Part shown: one piece after another, positions 48,641 to 58,368 of the stretch
Numbering within the stretch: the first letter of the stretch is position 1
How the letters are laid out: every line of letters starts with the position of its first letter
NCBI RefSeq assembly: GCF_964355755.1
Contig: NC_092679.1
Span: forward strand, 12,328,932-12,392,931
Direction of reading: 5' to 3'
Origin: Antedon mediterranea
Taxonomy: Eukaryota > Echinodermata > Crinoidea > Comatulida > Antedonidae
DNA length: 64,000 nt
Made by a program: the position numbers and the translations under genes
The notes under the pieces: generated by a model
Seen by the model: the letters and a program-made list of their open reading frames with translations, nothing else
Databases searched by the model: none
What the model was told of the DNA's origin: nothing

Positions 48641-49049
48641 TTATTTATTAATTTTTCGGCGCGATGTTCTGGTACGTGGTGAGTGACGTCATTACTTTAT
48701 TTACGATTTAAGACGGTGAAACAAAGTGAAGCGGCTATTGTTGTACTATTTTCCAGTTGTTTTGTCTATTTTTGCGTAGAGTATCTCTTTACAGTATTTC
48801 ATTATGTCTGAAAGTATATATTTTTCGCAAGGGAGTTGTGCAGATAATGTTATAATAATTAGCGATGATGAGGAGACTGTTGTTCCAGGCAGTGATAGAT
48901 GATCGTTACACGGGGGGGTCGAAGAGGTTATCCCCGCCGGTATAGTTGAAGGAGTCGAGAGGAGTAAAAGGCCTACAAGTTGTATATTTACGTACGTAGA
49001 CGAGGTGGAGAGAGAATTTTTGCTGAAAATGGAGCGTTTGATTAAACAA
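48607..49049. repeat. Left terminal inverted repeat of the Polinton, inner part
   Basis: Matches the reverse complement of 63497-63942 with scattered differences, including a 2-bp deletion that breaks the embedded gene. Similarity stops after AAACAA at 49049. Confidence 0.92.
48804..49049 (+). pseudogene. Left, broken copy of the terminal-repeat gene
   Basis: Starts like the intact gene at 63745 (MSESIYFSQGSC, then the acidic VIIISDDEE motif). A 2-bp deletion at about 48,899 brings a stop codon. The rest of the frame is traceable to the inner end of the repeat, where the gene would be cut off anyway. Confidence 0.85.
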
Positions 49050-49363
49050 CCAGTTGTTTCCTTTTAATTGCTTTCAGTGCTTCCCGTTTAGGTATAATAA
49101 ATTATTTTTCTGGCGCGTATTTTTGATTTGTCCTTTCACTACATCTCTCAATTTTTTCCTTTGTTGTTTTAATTAAGGTGTTTCCTGTGTCCATGTTTTC
49201 CGTTTGGTCGAAGGCTAAATGCTAATGGTCACTGTTGTGGGAGGATCTTCCTAATTATGTAAGGGCTGTTTGACCAATCTTAATAGCGGACACATTTCCT
49301 AAAGGAAGTTCCAAGTACCTTTGTTTGCATAAATTATTAAATTTAATTAGTGTCATGGGATGG
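49050..49363. promoter_or_regulatory. Upstream region of the polymerase gene
   Basis: No gene. It leads into the TATA box at 49364 and probably holds the polymerase promoter. Confidence 0.45.
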
Positions 49364-49370
49364 TATAAAA
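49364..49370 (+). promoter_or_regulatory. TATA box of the polymerase gene
   Basis: TATAAAA stands 70 nt upstream of the ATG at 49440, which fits a short 5' leader. Confidence 0.6.
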
Positions 49371-49439
49371 ACAGCGTAAGTGTGGGTAATTTTTCATACG
49401 CTTACTGATTATTCTAGACTTATTACTGATTTTTTTACA

Positions 49440-52400
49440 ATGGCTCATTACGAATCATCATCATCATCTTCCGATTCTAACGATAGCTTGTTTATCGAAT
49501 GCCAGAGAGCAGTAGAAGCTATCGTTAGTTTATCGCGAAACAATATCGAAAATATCGATACCGACGATGTTATCCCCGATGTTGACCTACTAGAAGATTT
49601 CGTATTTAATGACCAGGATCTTGATTTAGATGTTAGCCAGAGTTTTTCCGAAGCCGATAGCCTCTCACTTTCGGATATTTGTAATAACGCTATTGAGATA
49701 GTGCAGGAGCTATCGGCTAATTTGCGTATTGATGACGTAGAAGTAAGTGTTTGTTTATTTTATTTTTACGTAATATTTATTTTACCGTGTATAATTCTTA
49801 AAAAGTAGATTGTGTGTAACCGAACGTGTGTTTACAGCGTTTTACGGCTTCTTTGTGTTTCTTTCTAAGTTATTTATTTATTTTTAAAATTTTTTTGTTT
49901 ACCGTGTATATCTCATAAAGTAGTAGTTTATGTAATTGGGGCATTTACAAAGTGTTTCTGCGTTTACGGTTTATATACGTTTTCCTTTCTAATTTATCTA
50001 ATTATTTTTTTTCTGTATAGTACGGTGTTGGTGCTCACACCAAATGTTTGAGTTTGAGAGGAAACGTCGAGATTAATGATTCAGCGGAGTCTTCGATTAT
50101 TGAGGTAACTATCGTTTTATTTTCTTTACTACTGCTGTTGTTGTTGTTGTTGTTGTACAACGTCTTTTATTTCTTTTTCTTTACCGTTTTTCTCTTTTTG
50201 TTTTCAGCCTGCACCCATACAATACGGAAGGGGCGTTAATAGAAAGAGGCTCAGAATCGAAGACGGAGAAGAAGAAGAAGAAGAATTTGCCGATATTGAT
50301 ACCGTTGAAGACGAGGATCTTAACCTTGATGAGGTAGAGTTGAATCACTTCTGTAGAATCGTTCAAGTAGCTGATAGGTATAATCAACGTTTTAACGCGA
50401 CTATTAGCGATTTTTTAGTAAATTTTTTTAATATTGATCATATAAGTTTAGAGGTGTTTCTGCCCACACTGTATCGAATTTTCGAGCATGTCGTCGATAA
50501 TCTCTGCGTTAACGTGCATGTCGACGACATGCTTCGAATAGTCATACAGGCTGAGGGGTTAGATTCACCTATCTCTATCCCTTTTGGACGGAGGGGCCAT
50601 CTTACGGCTGACGTTATTTTTGCAGCCATTATGAAGGTCCTTCAGTCCAAAACGGATATTTTTATTAATAACAAGTTTAAATTTAACGTTCTTCACATGA
50701 GAATGCCTAGGGGTGGGGGCTATAGAAGAAACGGTATCGACATATTGTTAAATGCTAAATGTATAATTAAGATTATGAATGATGATAACGAAACTATCTG
50801 CTGCGCACGCGCTATTGTTACGGGTATTTCTATGCTCGAAGATAAAATTAACAACGTGGCTAGATGGAATAACATTAGGCAAGGTAGGGGTCAGCAAAAA
50901 ATAGCCGCCCTTCATTTACTTAGAGATTCGGGGGTTAGGGAGCAGACATGCGGCATCGAGGAAATAAAAAAGATGCAATCAAAATTACCAAATTATCAAA
51001 TTATTGTCATTTCAAAAGACAATTTAAATTCTGTCATTTTTAGCGGCGATTATAGAAAGAAGCAGATATATCTTTATCATCATTCTAATCATTACGATCT
51101 CATAACCACAATGACAGGTTTTCTAAAAATTGACTATTTTTGCGATAGATGCCATAAGGGGTATATTCACAAGTACCAACACAATTGTCAATTTACGTGC
51201 GTGCTGTGCAAGCACAACGACTGCCCCTCTTCTAATTCTTTTGAAAATAGAGAGAGTAGAATAGAATGTAAAGAATGTAATAGATTTTTTAAGGATAGGC
51301 AATGTTTCACCAATCATAAACAATCTCCTGATTCTAAAAAAGTTTCAGTATGTGACAAAATTAAAAATTGTTCAATTTGTAATAGGATCGTTCAAAAAGA
51401 TCACAATTGTCAAAACCGTTTTTGTAGAATTTGTAGGACTTTCGTTTCATACGATCATCAATGCTACATGGAACCGGTTGTAGCCCCTAAGCATACTGAA
51501 AAAAAGTTTAAGAATCAGGAGGCCCGTAACAGAGCTGTCACTAAATATTTCTTTTTTGATTTCGAATGCACGCAAGATACAGGCGAACACAAACCAAATT
51601 TATGCGTTCTTCAAAAAACTTGTCTTAATTGTATCGACGGCGCTAATGATTCCGCCGATTGTGACGTGTGTGGGGATAAAACAGTGGTTTTTCACGGGGG
51701 GTCTGCATGCGAAGATTTCTGCAATTACGTATTCAAAGATTACAAATTTAACGAGAATATTACGTGTATCGCTCACAACTTCCAGGGTTATGATAGCTAC
51801 TTCGTGCTCAACTACCTGTACGAAAACTCCATTGTACCGGATGTAATTGCTCGCGGTGGTAAACTTATTTCGATTAGGACTAAAGAAACGAGCATTCGAT
51901 TCATCGATTCCCTTTCATTTCTGCCCATGCCTCTATCCAAATTGCCCAAAACTTTTGGCATCTCCGAACTTAAAAAGGGTTACTTTCCTCATTATTTCAA
52001 TTCTTTAGAAAACCAAAATTACGTAGGTCCTTACCCCGATTCTTCAAATTATTCCCCCGATAAAATGACTACTTCAGGCCGAGAATCTTTCTTTAAATGG
52101 TACAACCAGAAAATTGATAGTAATCAAGTATTTGATCTTAAAAAAGAACTCGTCGAGTATTGTATCAGCGATGTAGATATTCTCAGAAAGTGTTGTCTTA
52201 CTTTTAGACATCTTTTTTTGAAAGTAACTATATCGCCGAAAAACCCTCTACTCGGCGGTGTTGACCCCTTTTCAAATAATTTAATGACAATTGCCTCAGC
52301 GTGTAACCACGTATTTTCTAGAAATTTTTTAAAACCATCCACCATCGCTCTATTTCCACCATCAGGGTATCTAACAACCGTTAACCATTCTCACTCTAGC

Positions 52401-54143
52401 ATGGAATGGCTGTGCTACGAGTCGCATAAAAGGGGGGTCTTTATCCATCATGCCAGAAATGGAGGGGAAAAAATGTTTGGGCCTTACTCCGTCGACGGCG
52501 CATGTTTAGAAAGCAAAATAATTTTCGAGTTTATGGGTTGTTTTTTCCACGGGTGCCAAGATTGTTATAGACCCGATTCCATTAATCCCTTCAATAACGA
52601 GACCATGTTGGAATGCTTTGTCAAGACAAGCAAGAAAACACGGTTTCTGAAGGAACAATTTCCAGATTTCGAATACGTCGAAATTTGGGGACACGAATGG
52701 AACCGGATCAAACAATCGTTGGCCCCAAACATTAAATCTATCGTCTCCAAAGTTCCTTTAATTAGGCACACTTTGAATCCAAGAGACGCGTTTTTCGGTG
52801 GGAGGACTAATGCCAGTTGTTTGTTCTATAAGGTAAAACCGGGTGAAGAAATTAATTACATAGATTATACCTCCTTGTACCCTTATGTAAATAAATACGG
52901 TACCTACCCCGTAGGGCATCCTGAAATCAATGATCGCAACGACATGTCCACGGATATCAACGATTATTTCGGCTTGATAAAGTGTACAATCGAAGCGCCT
53001 AAAAAATTATTCCATCCGGTCTTACCTTATAGATCAAACGGTAAATTAATGTTTGCTCTCTGTAGAACATGCGCCGATTCCCAACAACAAACCGCTTGCA
53101 ATCATTCCGGTACAGATAGAGAATTTACGGGTTCTTGGGCAACGATCGAAGTCGCTAAAGCCGTGGAAGTTGGGTACGAGATACGTAAAGTTCACGTAGT
53201 GTGGCACTTTAAAAATAAAAGCGCTTACTCTGCAGATTCTCCCTCGTCCGGTCTATTTGCCTCTTACATTAACACCTTTTTAAAATTGAAACAAGAAGCT
53301 TCGGGCTGGCCTGAATGGTGTAAAACGCCCGAAGGTAAACAAAAATACATTTCGGACTATCGAACCGTAGAAGGTATCGACTTGAATCATGACGACATTG
53401 CGTACAATCCTGGGCTTCGATCTCTGGCCAAATTAATGCTAAATAGTTTTTGGGGTAAATTTGGCCAGCGTGAAAATCTCACGAAAATTAAATATACGCA
53501 AGATCCTAACGAGGTTTACGATATTTTATCGAACCCTGGGATAACCGTTCATGACATAAATTTTGTTAATGATAATTTGGCGGAGGTAAAATACGAGGAC
53601 GAGGAACAATTTGTAGAAGTTAACCGAAAGGTTAACGTTGTCATTGCCGCATTTACCACAGCGTTAGCGCGTTTAAAATTGTACGAGCTGTTGGAACAAT
53701 TGCAGGAGCGCGTCCTGTATTATGATACCGACAGCGTAATCTTCGTATCAAAACCCGGGGATTGGGACCCTCCCCTGGGCGACTATTTGGGTCAGTTAAC
53801 GACCGAGGTCGATCCTAAAGAGGGTAAATTCATCGAGTCCTTTGTTTCTGGGGGGCCTAAGAACTACGCCTATAAATTGGATACGGGGAAGACCGTTTGT
53901 AAAGTTAAGGGTTTTACCCTTAACTTTACAAACGCTCAGAAAATTAATTTTGACACCGTCTCCAATATGGTAAGGGGTGTTGGCCCCGATACAATCAAGA
54001 CGGTTGAGAAGAATCGCATAACGCGCAAGCCAAAAACACGAAAGATAGTCAACGAAACATCGACTAAAGACTATCGAATCGTGTACGACAAAAGAATTAT
54101 TATCGAAAATTATCGTACAGTTCCTTACGGGTATGTTTGGTGA
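49440..54143 (+). CDS. polB: Protein-primed-type family B DNA polymerase, three exons
   Basis: Exons 49440-49742, 50021-50104 and 50208-54143 join in phase 0 at GTAAGT/TATAG and GTAACT/TTCAG junctions, giving about 1440 residues. The first 170 residues are Ser/Asp/Glu-rich. Zinc-binding cysteine clusters lie around 430-540. Exonuclease motifs are DFECTQD (about 577), NFQGYDS (about 651) and YCISDVDIL (about 779). Polymerase motifs are DYTSLYP (about 1015), KLMLNSFWGKFGQ (about 1203) and YYDTDS (about 1299), with KNYAY near 1348. All catalytic acids are present, so proofreading and synthesis should work. It would replicate the Polinton from protein-linked ends. The start at 49440 is chosen over an upstream in-frame ATG at 49380 because it follows the TATA box at a normal distance. 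The exon structure is inferred. Confidence 0.92.
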
Positions 54144-54233
54144 ATCACGGCCATAAATTTCTTTTTTAAAATGTAAACATACTTTGTTATAGATAATTAT
54201 TTGTTACTCTTTTTACATTCTTTACCGTACTCT

Positions 54234-54267
<34 letters not shown>

Positions 54268-55101
54268 GTTTGAATTTGTAGTTTTAATGTAAATATTTTT
54301 ATACCTGTTTTAATATAAATAATTTTTATACCCGTTTTTTAAAGTCGAATTTTTGCGGGGTTAAGTAAATATATTTTTAAATATTTTTCCGCTTGATTTT
54401 CTTTTGTCGATACCGTTTCTCTTTTTGTAGATTAAGTACATATATTTCGTAATTTTAATTTAAATATTTTACCACTTGAATTCTTATGTCGATACCGTTT
54501 CTCCTTTTTGTAAATTAAGTAAATATATTTTTCCACTTGAATTTCTTATGTCGATACCGTTTCTCCTTTTTGTAGATTAAGTAAATATTGTTATAACTGT
54601 TTTAATGTTAATAAATTTTATACTTATAATATCTATTTTTATAGATTAAGCAATATTTCTGTAATTTTAATTTAAATATTTTACCACTTGAATTCTTATG
54701 TCGATACCGTTTCTCTTTTTTTTTTTTTGTAGATTAAGTAAATTTTATACTTATAATATCTATTTTTATAGATTAAGCAATATTTTTTGTAATTTTAATT
54801 TAAATATTTTTCGACTTGAATTCTTATGTCGATACCGTTTCTCATTTTGCGGATTAAGCAAATACATTTTTGTAAAGTTATTTTTGTTTTATACGAAATT
54901 TGAAATAAATTTAATCACTGTACTTGTTTTATAATATATATACTTGGCTGTTTCTTAATGTTGACGTAGACGATGACGATAACAAACAACAACAACAATA
55001 GACGTACGTAATGGTGACTGTAATTTTTTATTTTATCGTATCCAATATAAATATTGTAATCTCTCCTCTTTCTCGTTTAAATTTTTTTTATTTATCCGAC
55101 G
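54144..55101. other. AT-rich spacer after polB with short repeats
   Basis: No gene. It holds a T tract near 54237-54264 and five copies of GTCGATACCGTTTCTC at about 54405, 54487, 54549, 54699 and 54826. Most are followed by a pyrimidine run, TTTTGTAGATTAAG and a GTAAAT- or GTACAT-like word. The copies resemble splice acceptors in series. They could also serve as a transcription end region. Confidence 0.6.
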
Positions 55102-55276
55102 TCACCAAACAATTCGTTCCAGCAAGGCCTTATAAAAGCCTACTAGCCAGTCGATCAAGTACCATGCTTTGTTAATTCCTAGCTTCGTACTACATAGAAC
55201 AAGTTCCTATAAAAATAATAATAATAAATAAAAGATAATATAGAAACACTTGATTACCGAAAAATGAGAATAATTG

Positions 55277-55313
<37 letters not shown>

Positions 55314-55681
55314 AATTTACTTACCAAATCACTGTCGTTACAAAGTTCTAACGAGGAAAACTTTTCCTTCACAAATTCGCAAGAAACGTGTAAAACGTTT
55401 TCTAATTCTAAACCAGTAGCACACTGCGTGGCAACACTTGCGCACACTGAAATTCCTGTCACGAGTCTACCGACGTGTATGTTTTGATCAATCATCATTT
55501 GTTTCAGCACACTATCCAGCGTCTCCGAAGTAATTTCGTTACACAATGCAATCAATCCATACTTTTTCTCCACCTCGTTACAAAGGCGAATAGTACTATG
55601 GAGGATTGGGGAATCCCACACAACTTTCCCCGTTAATTTATATTCAATGTACGATAAAGTTAGTTTTTCCAAATCTGCCAT
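55102..55681 (-). CDS. Bcl-2-like apoptosis regulator, two exons
   Basis: Exon 1 runs from 55681 down to 55325 and ends at a GTAAGT donor. The intron contains a long homopolymer tract, and exon 2 runs 55206-55102 after a TTTTTATAG acceptor, in phase 0. The product is about 153 residues; an in-frame ATG at 55750 would add 23. All four Bcl-2 homology regions can be seen in order. BH4-like is LSYIEYKLTGKVVW at the N-terminus. BH3-like is IRLCNEVEKKYG. BH1-like is IDQNIHVGRLVTGI, where the usual NWGR is NIHVGR. BH2-like is WYLIDWLVGFYK at the C-terminus, encoded by exon 2. There is no C-terminal membrane segment. Family members bind BH3 proteins and restrain mitochondrial cell death, and adintoviruses are known to carry Bcl-2 relatives. 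Whether it is anti-apoptotic is inference. Confidence 0.8.
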
Positions 55682-55890
55682 TTCTCTCTCTATTAGTACA
55701 CGGCCGTTAATGACGTTGGAATTGATTTTTAGGTTTTGATATACAATCAATCGTTTACGTAATTATCTTTATTAATCTCCTATTGGTTTATATTCTCGTC
55801 TCCCTTCCCCTTTCATTTATTCTATATTGGGTTGTTATACCTCGTTATAAAGTACCGATATACAAAGGCGATGAATCATTAAAACTGAAG
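55682..55890. promoter_or_regulatory. Divergent promoter region, Bcl-2-like and ATPase genes
   Basis: The two genes are transcribed away from each other. A minus-strand AATATAAAC at about 55786-55794 is a plausible TATA box for the Bcl-2-like gene, about 105 nt before its ATG. The plus-strand element is less clear. Confidence 0.4.
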
Positions 55891-56526
55891 ATGACGTGTG
55901 TACTGGTAACCCCCTTCACCGCCGTAATTAGTGGACCGACCTCATCGGGGAAATCATATTTCGTGAAGCAATTATTGGAAAGCAATTATTTCGATAAGCC
56001 GTTCGATGACATCACGTGGTGTTATGGTGAATATCAACCCCTTTTCACCGAACTGAGCGGGTCTATTAACAACATTCAATTTATAGAAGGAATACCTATG
56101 GATTCGATAGAAACGATGGAACCGTCAAAAAACCATTTAGTAATCATCGATGATTTAATGACCGAGTGTAGTCGCGATAAAAGAGTGGTAAATATGTTTA
56201 CAAAGGGGTCGCATCATAGAAACATTTCGGTTATGTTCATTATGCAAAACTTTTTCTACGGTTCTAAAGAAATCCGTACCATCACTTTAAACGCTCACTA
56301 TATAATACTGTTTAAAAACCCTCGGGATAAATCTCAAATAGCTAACCTATCCAAACAAATGTACCCCGGCAAAGGACGATTTCTACAGGAGGCTTTTGAA
56401 GACGCTACCCGTGTACCGTACGGCTTTCTTTTAATCGACCTAAAAGCAAATACTCCGGAGGAGATGAGAGTTAGAAGTAACATATTTTCAAAAAATAATC
56501 ACTTTGTTTACGTACCGAGAATATAA
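55783..56526 (+). CDS. DNA-packaging ATPase (FtsK/HerA, A32-like)
   Basis: Walker A GPTSSGKS lies at residues 51-58, Walker B HLVIIDDL at 118-125, and a Gln-Asn sensor in FIMQNFF near 155. The frame is 247 residues. The conserved part begins at an internal methionine (codon 37, position 55891: TCVLVTPFTAVISGPT), which is how Polinton ATPases usually start. The true start may therefore be 55891, giving 211 residues; the hydrophobic N-terminal extension is then untranslated. In this family the enzyme pumps genome DNA into the capsid. The presence of capsid and protease genes nearby supports that role. Confidence 0.9.
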   Translation: MVYILVSLPLSFILYWVVIPRYKVPIYKGDESLKLKMTCVLVTPFTAVISGPTSSGKSYFVKQLLESNYFDKPFDDITWCYGEYQPLFTELSGSINNIQFIEGIPMDSIETMEPSKNHLVIIDDLMTECSRDKRVVNMFTKGSHHRNISVMFIMQNFFYGSKEIRTITLNAHYIILFKNPRDKSQIANLSKQMYPGKGRFLQEAFEDATRVPYGFLLIDLKANTPEEMRVRSNIFSKNNHFVYVPRI

Positions 56527-56575
56527 AACGTTACCTGTACCGTTGCGTTAAATCATTTACCCGTTTACCAACAAC

Positions 56576-56902
56576 ATGTCGAAACGTATCAAAAAGAACG
56601 CTGAAACTATTCGTTTCCTAGCCCACTGTTCACCGCGTCAAAGAAAACTAATCCTGGAAAATGCCGACGATCAGCTGGTATCGGCTTTGTGCGAATGCGC
56701 AATGAACGTTTTAAAAGGTCGAGTGCAAGTATCCAACGCTCACAAGAAGAAGTTGACTCGGTACAAGAAACACTTGCGTGATATTACCAATAAAGGCCTT
56801 TCGCCTCTCAAGAGAAAGCGTTTACTCGTTCAAAAGGGCGGCTTCCTCGGTCTTATATTACAACCGATTCTTCAAACATTGGGTAGTTTACTATTGAAAT
56901 AA
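56576..56902 (+). CDS. Small basic Polinton protein with hydrophobic C-terminus
   Basis: It has 108 residues, rich in Lys and Arg (MSKRIKKNAE, SPRQRKLILENADD, LKRKRLLVQKGGF), then a hydrophobic amphipathic tail (LGLILQPILQTLGSLL). The KR-rich body plus QKGGF tail occurs at this place, next to the ATPase, in many Polinton and adintovirus genomes. I recognise the type but not a proven function. A virion core or membrane-active role is possible by analogy with small adenovirus core proteins. It is 49 nt after the ATPase, and its stop codon overlaps the next start by one base (TAATG). Confidence 0.75.
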   Translation: MSKRIKKNAETIRFLAHCSPRQRKLILENADDQLVSALCECAMNVLKGRVQVSNAHKKKLTRYKKHLRDITNKGLSPLKRKRLLVQKGGFLGLILQPILQTLGSLLLK

Positions 56903-57681
56903 TGCAGCACACCAAGAAAATGGTATTGATACCTCAAGAACTGGCAAACACGGCTTTGTACAGTAAACGTTACGAGAAAAATCACGAAACAATCACTTCT
57001 GGTTTAGATAATTCTATGAGGGGTATACTCGAAAGGGATGACTTGCACGATTACGATAAAATTACCATGTACAATCAAGTACTTCAACGATATTTAAATA
57101 AAGAGAAACCGGTAAATAATCCATCTCCTATGAACTTGAACGTACAAGAAACGGTGAACGTTGAAAAAAACGAAAAAGGCGCCGAATCTGAAGACGATTA
57201 TACGTATTCTATATCGAAAGAAATACTACAAAGTATGCCCTCATCGTTGAAATCCAAAACGAAAACATTTCTAGACCGGATAGACCGTTACCGGAAGATG
57301 GGCGTAATTGATTGGTCAAGATACGGCGAATTACTAATCGAAGGACAAGCGGTAAAAGGAAGTAATTTACTCGATTTGACAAAAGACATAATTCAAGAAA
57401 AGAAAGGATTTGAACCTATAGGCTGGAGAGAGTTTATAACGGTATTGGCGAAATTGAACACCCCAGAAAGTTTGATTGGAAATCCTACGAGACGTCGTAC
57501 CTTACAAAGAATTAAATCGAGCGGAACACCATCTCTCGCATTACCTAAACGAAAGAAGGAGGACGATTACGACTTTGACGATGATGATGATGATGATGAT
57601 GATGATGAAAAACTTACCTTTCGAGCACCCGCTAGGAGGCGATCAACTAGACAGCCTAAACCTAAATGGTTAAATTTTTAA
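56902..57681 (+). CDS. Conserved Polinton protein, acidic-basic C-terminus
   Basis: It has 259 residues and no domain I can name. The middle is helix-rich (SMPSSLKSKTKTFLDRIDRYRKMGVIDW, GFEPIGWREFI). The C-terminus has an aspartate run encoded by a (GAT)n repeat at about 57585-57608, then a basic patch (APARRRSTRQPKPKW). It starts inside the stop of the previous gene (TAATG). A second methionine at codon 7 (MVLIPQEL) is also possible. Position and charge layout suggest a virion or DNA-associated protein; that is inference. Confidence 0.75.
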   Translation: MQHTKKMVLIPQELANTALYSKRYEKNHETITSGLDNSMRGILERDDLHDYDKITMYNQVLQRYLNKEKPVNNPSPMNLNVQETVNVEKNEKGAESEDDYTYSISKEILQSMPSSLKSKTKTFLDRIDRYRKMGVIDWSRYGELLIEGQAVKGSNLLDLTKDIIQEKKGFEPIGWREFITVLAKLNTPESLIGNPTRRRTLQRIKSSGTPSLALPKRKKEDDYDFDDDDDDDDDDEKLTFRAPARRRSTRQPKPKWLNF

Positions 57682-57722
57682 ACAACATTAACCTTTATGT
57701 ACTATAATGAGGAAAGGAATTG

Positions 57723-57732
57723 AATAAATAAA
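57723..57732 (+). terminator. Polyadenylation signals for the plus-strand genes
   Basis: AATAAATAAA contains two overlapping AATAAA words about 40 nt after the stop of the last plus-strand gene. Confidence 0.7.
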
Positions 57733-57833
57733 AAAAGTAATAAACTCGAACTTGTTGTTGTTGTTGTTGTAGTCACTCGATAAATAAAATTACAAACGTA
57801 CAAAAAAAAAACATATCCATTTTAAAAACAATT

Positions 57834-57839
57834 TTTATT
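57834..57839 (-). terminator. Polyadenylation signal for the minus-strand genes
   Basis: TTTATT on the plus strand (AATAAA on the minus strand) lies just after the protease stop. With the signals at 57723 it makes a compact convergent gene end of about 160 bp. Confidence 0.7.
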
Positions 57840-57841
57840 TA

Positions 57842-58366
57842 CTAAGCATTCAACAACATTTTAACAAATTGTACTTTAATATACTCGCTATCGTATACGG
57901 GCAAGTTAACGTCGTATCGACGTTTTACAAAATCGTTGACGAACCAATCATTGGACGGTTTATCTCTACCAAACATATTTACTATCGTGGACGTATCCAC
58001 TCTTCTACATTTATGAAGAATATAGAAAATACAATACTGTCCGCATACCGTAGACAAGGGCGCTTGTAACGCTTTATCGTTAAATGTCCAACTTTCCACA
58101 GAGTTTTCGAGAAAATTAACAAAATGTTTATTATAGTAATTCGGAGGATTCCCGAAAGAATCGAAAAATTCACCTTTGTTTAAATTATTAAAAAAGAAGG
58201 CTACCCAATGCGAACCGTTTTGATCGCTAGGCTCAACGTTTGCTATGTAAGCCCTAGGATATCCCTCATCCCCCGAAGGCAGCAAGTCGGAAGGGTACAC
58301 CCCTCGAAAGTATCTGCTAGCCAACGGATCTGATTTAATTAACCTCAATAGTTGTATCGTATCCAT
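57842..58366 (-). CDS. Adenain-like cysteine protease
   Basis: It has 174 residues. Catalytic residues by family pattern are His53 (GSHWVAFF), Asp69 (EFFDSFG), Gln101 (LQAPLS) and Cys108 (VCGQYCIFY). The Gln-Cys distance of seven equals that of the adenovirus protease, and the overall spacing is close. In this family the enzyme cleaves capsid and core precursors during particle maturation. It is the last gene of a five-gene minus-strand block, only 2 nt after the capsid stop. All active-site residues are present, so it is probably functional. Confidence 0.92.
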   Translation of the reverse strand: MDTIQLLRLIKSDPLASRYFRGVYPSDLLPSGDEGYPRAYIANVEPSDQNGSHWVAFFFNNLNKGEFFDSFGNPPNYYNKHFVNFLENSVESWTFNDKALQAPLSTVCGQYCIFYILHKCRRVDTSTIVNMFGRDKPSNDWFVNDFVKRRYDVNLPVYDSEYIKVQFVKMLLNA

Positions 58367-58368
58367 AA

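Noticed and set aside
55190-55324. C-terminal poly-Phe extension of the Bcl-2-like frame
   Set aside because: It is read-through into the intron. A GTAAGT donor precedes it and a clean acceptor leads to an in-phase exon with a BH2-like motif.
57476-57673. Frame with a run of methionines
   Set aside because: Shadow of the (GAT)n aspartate run in the 259-residue Polinton protein.
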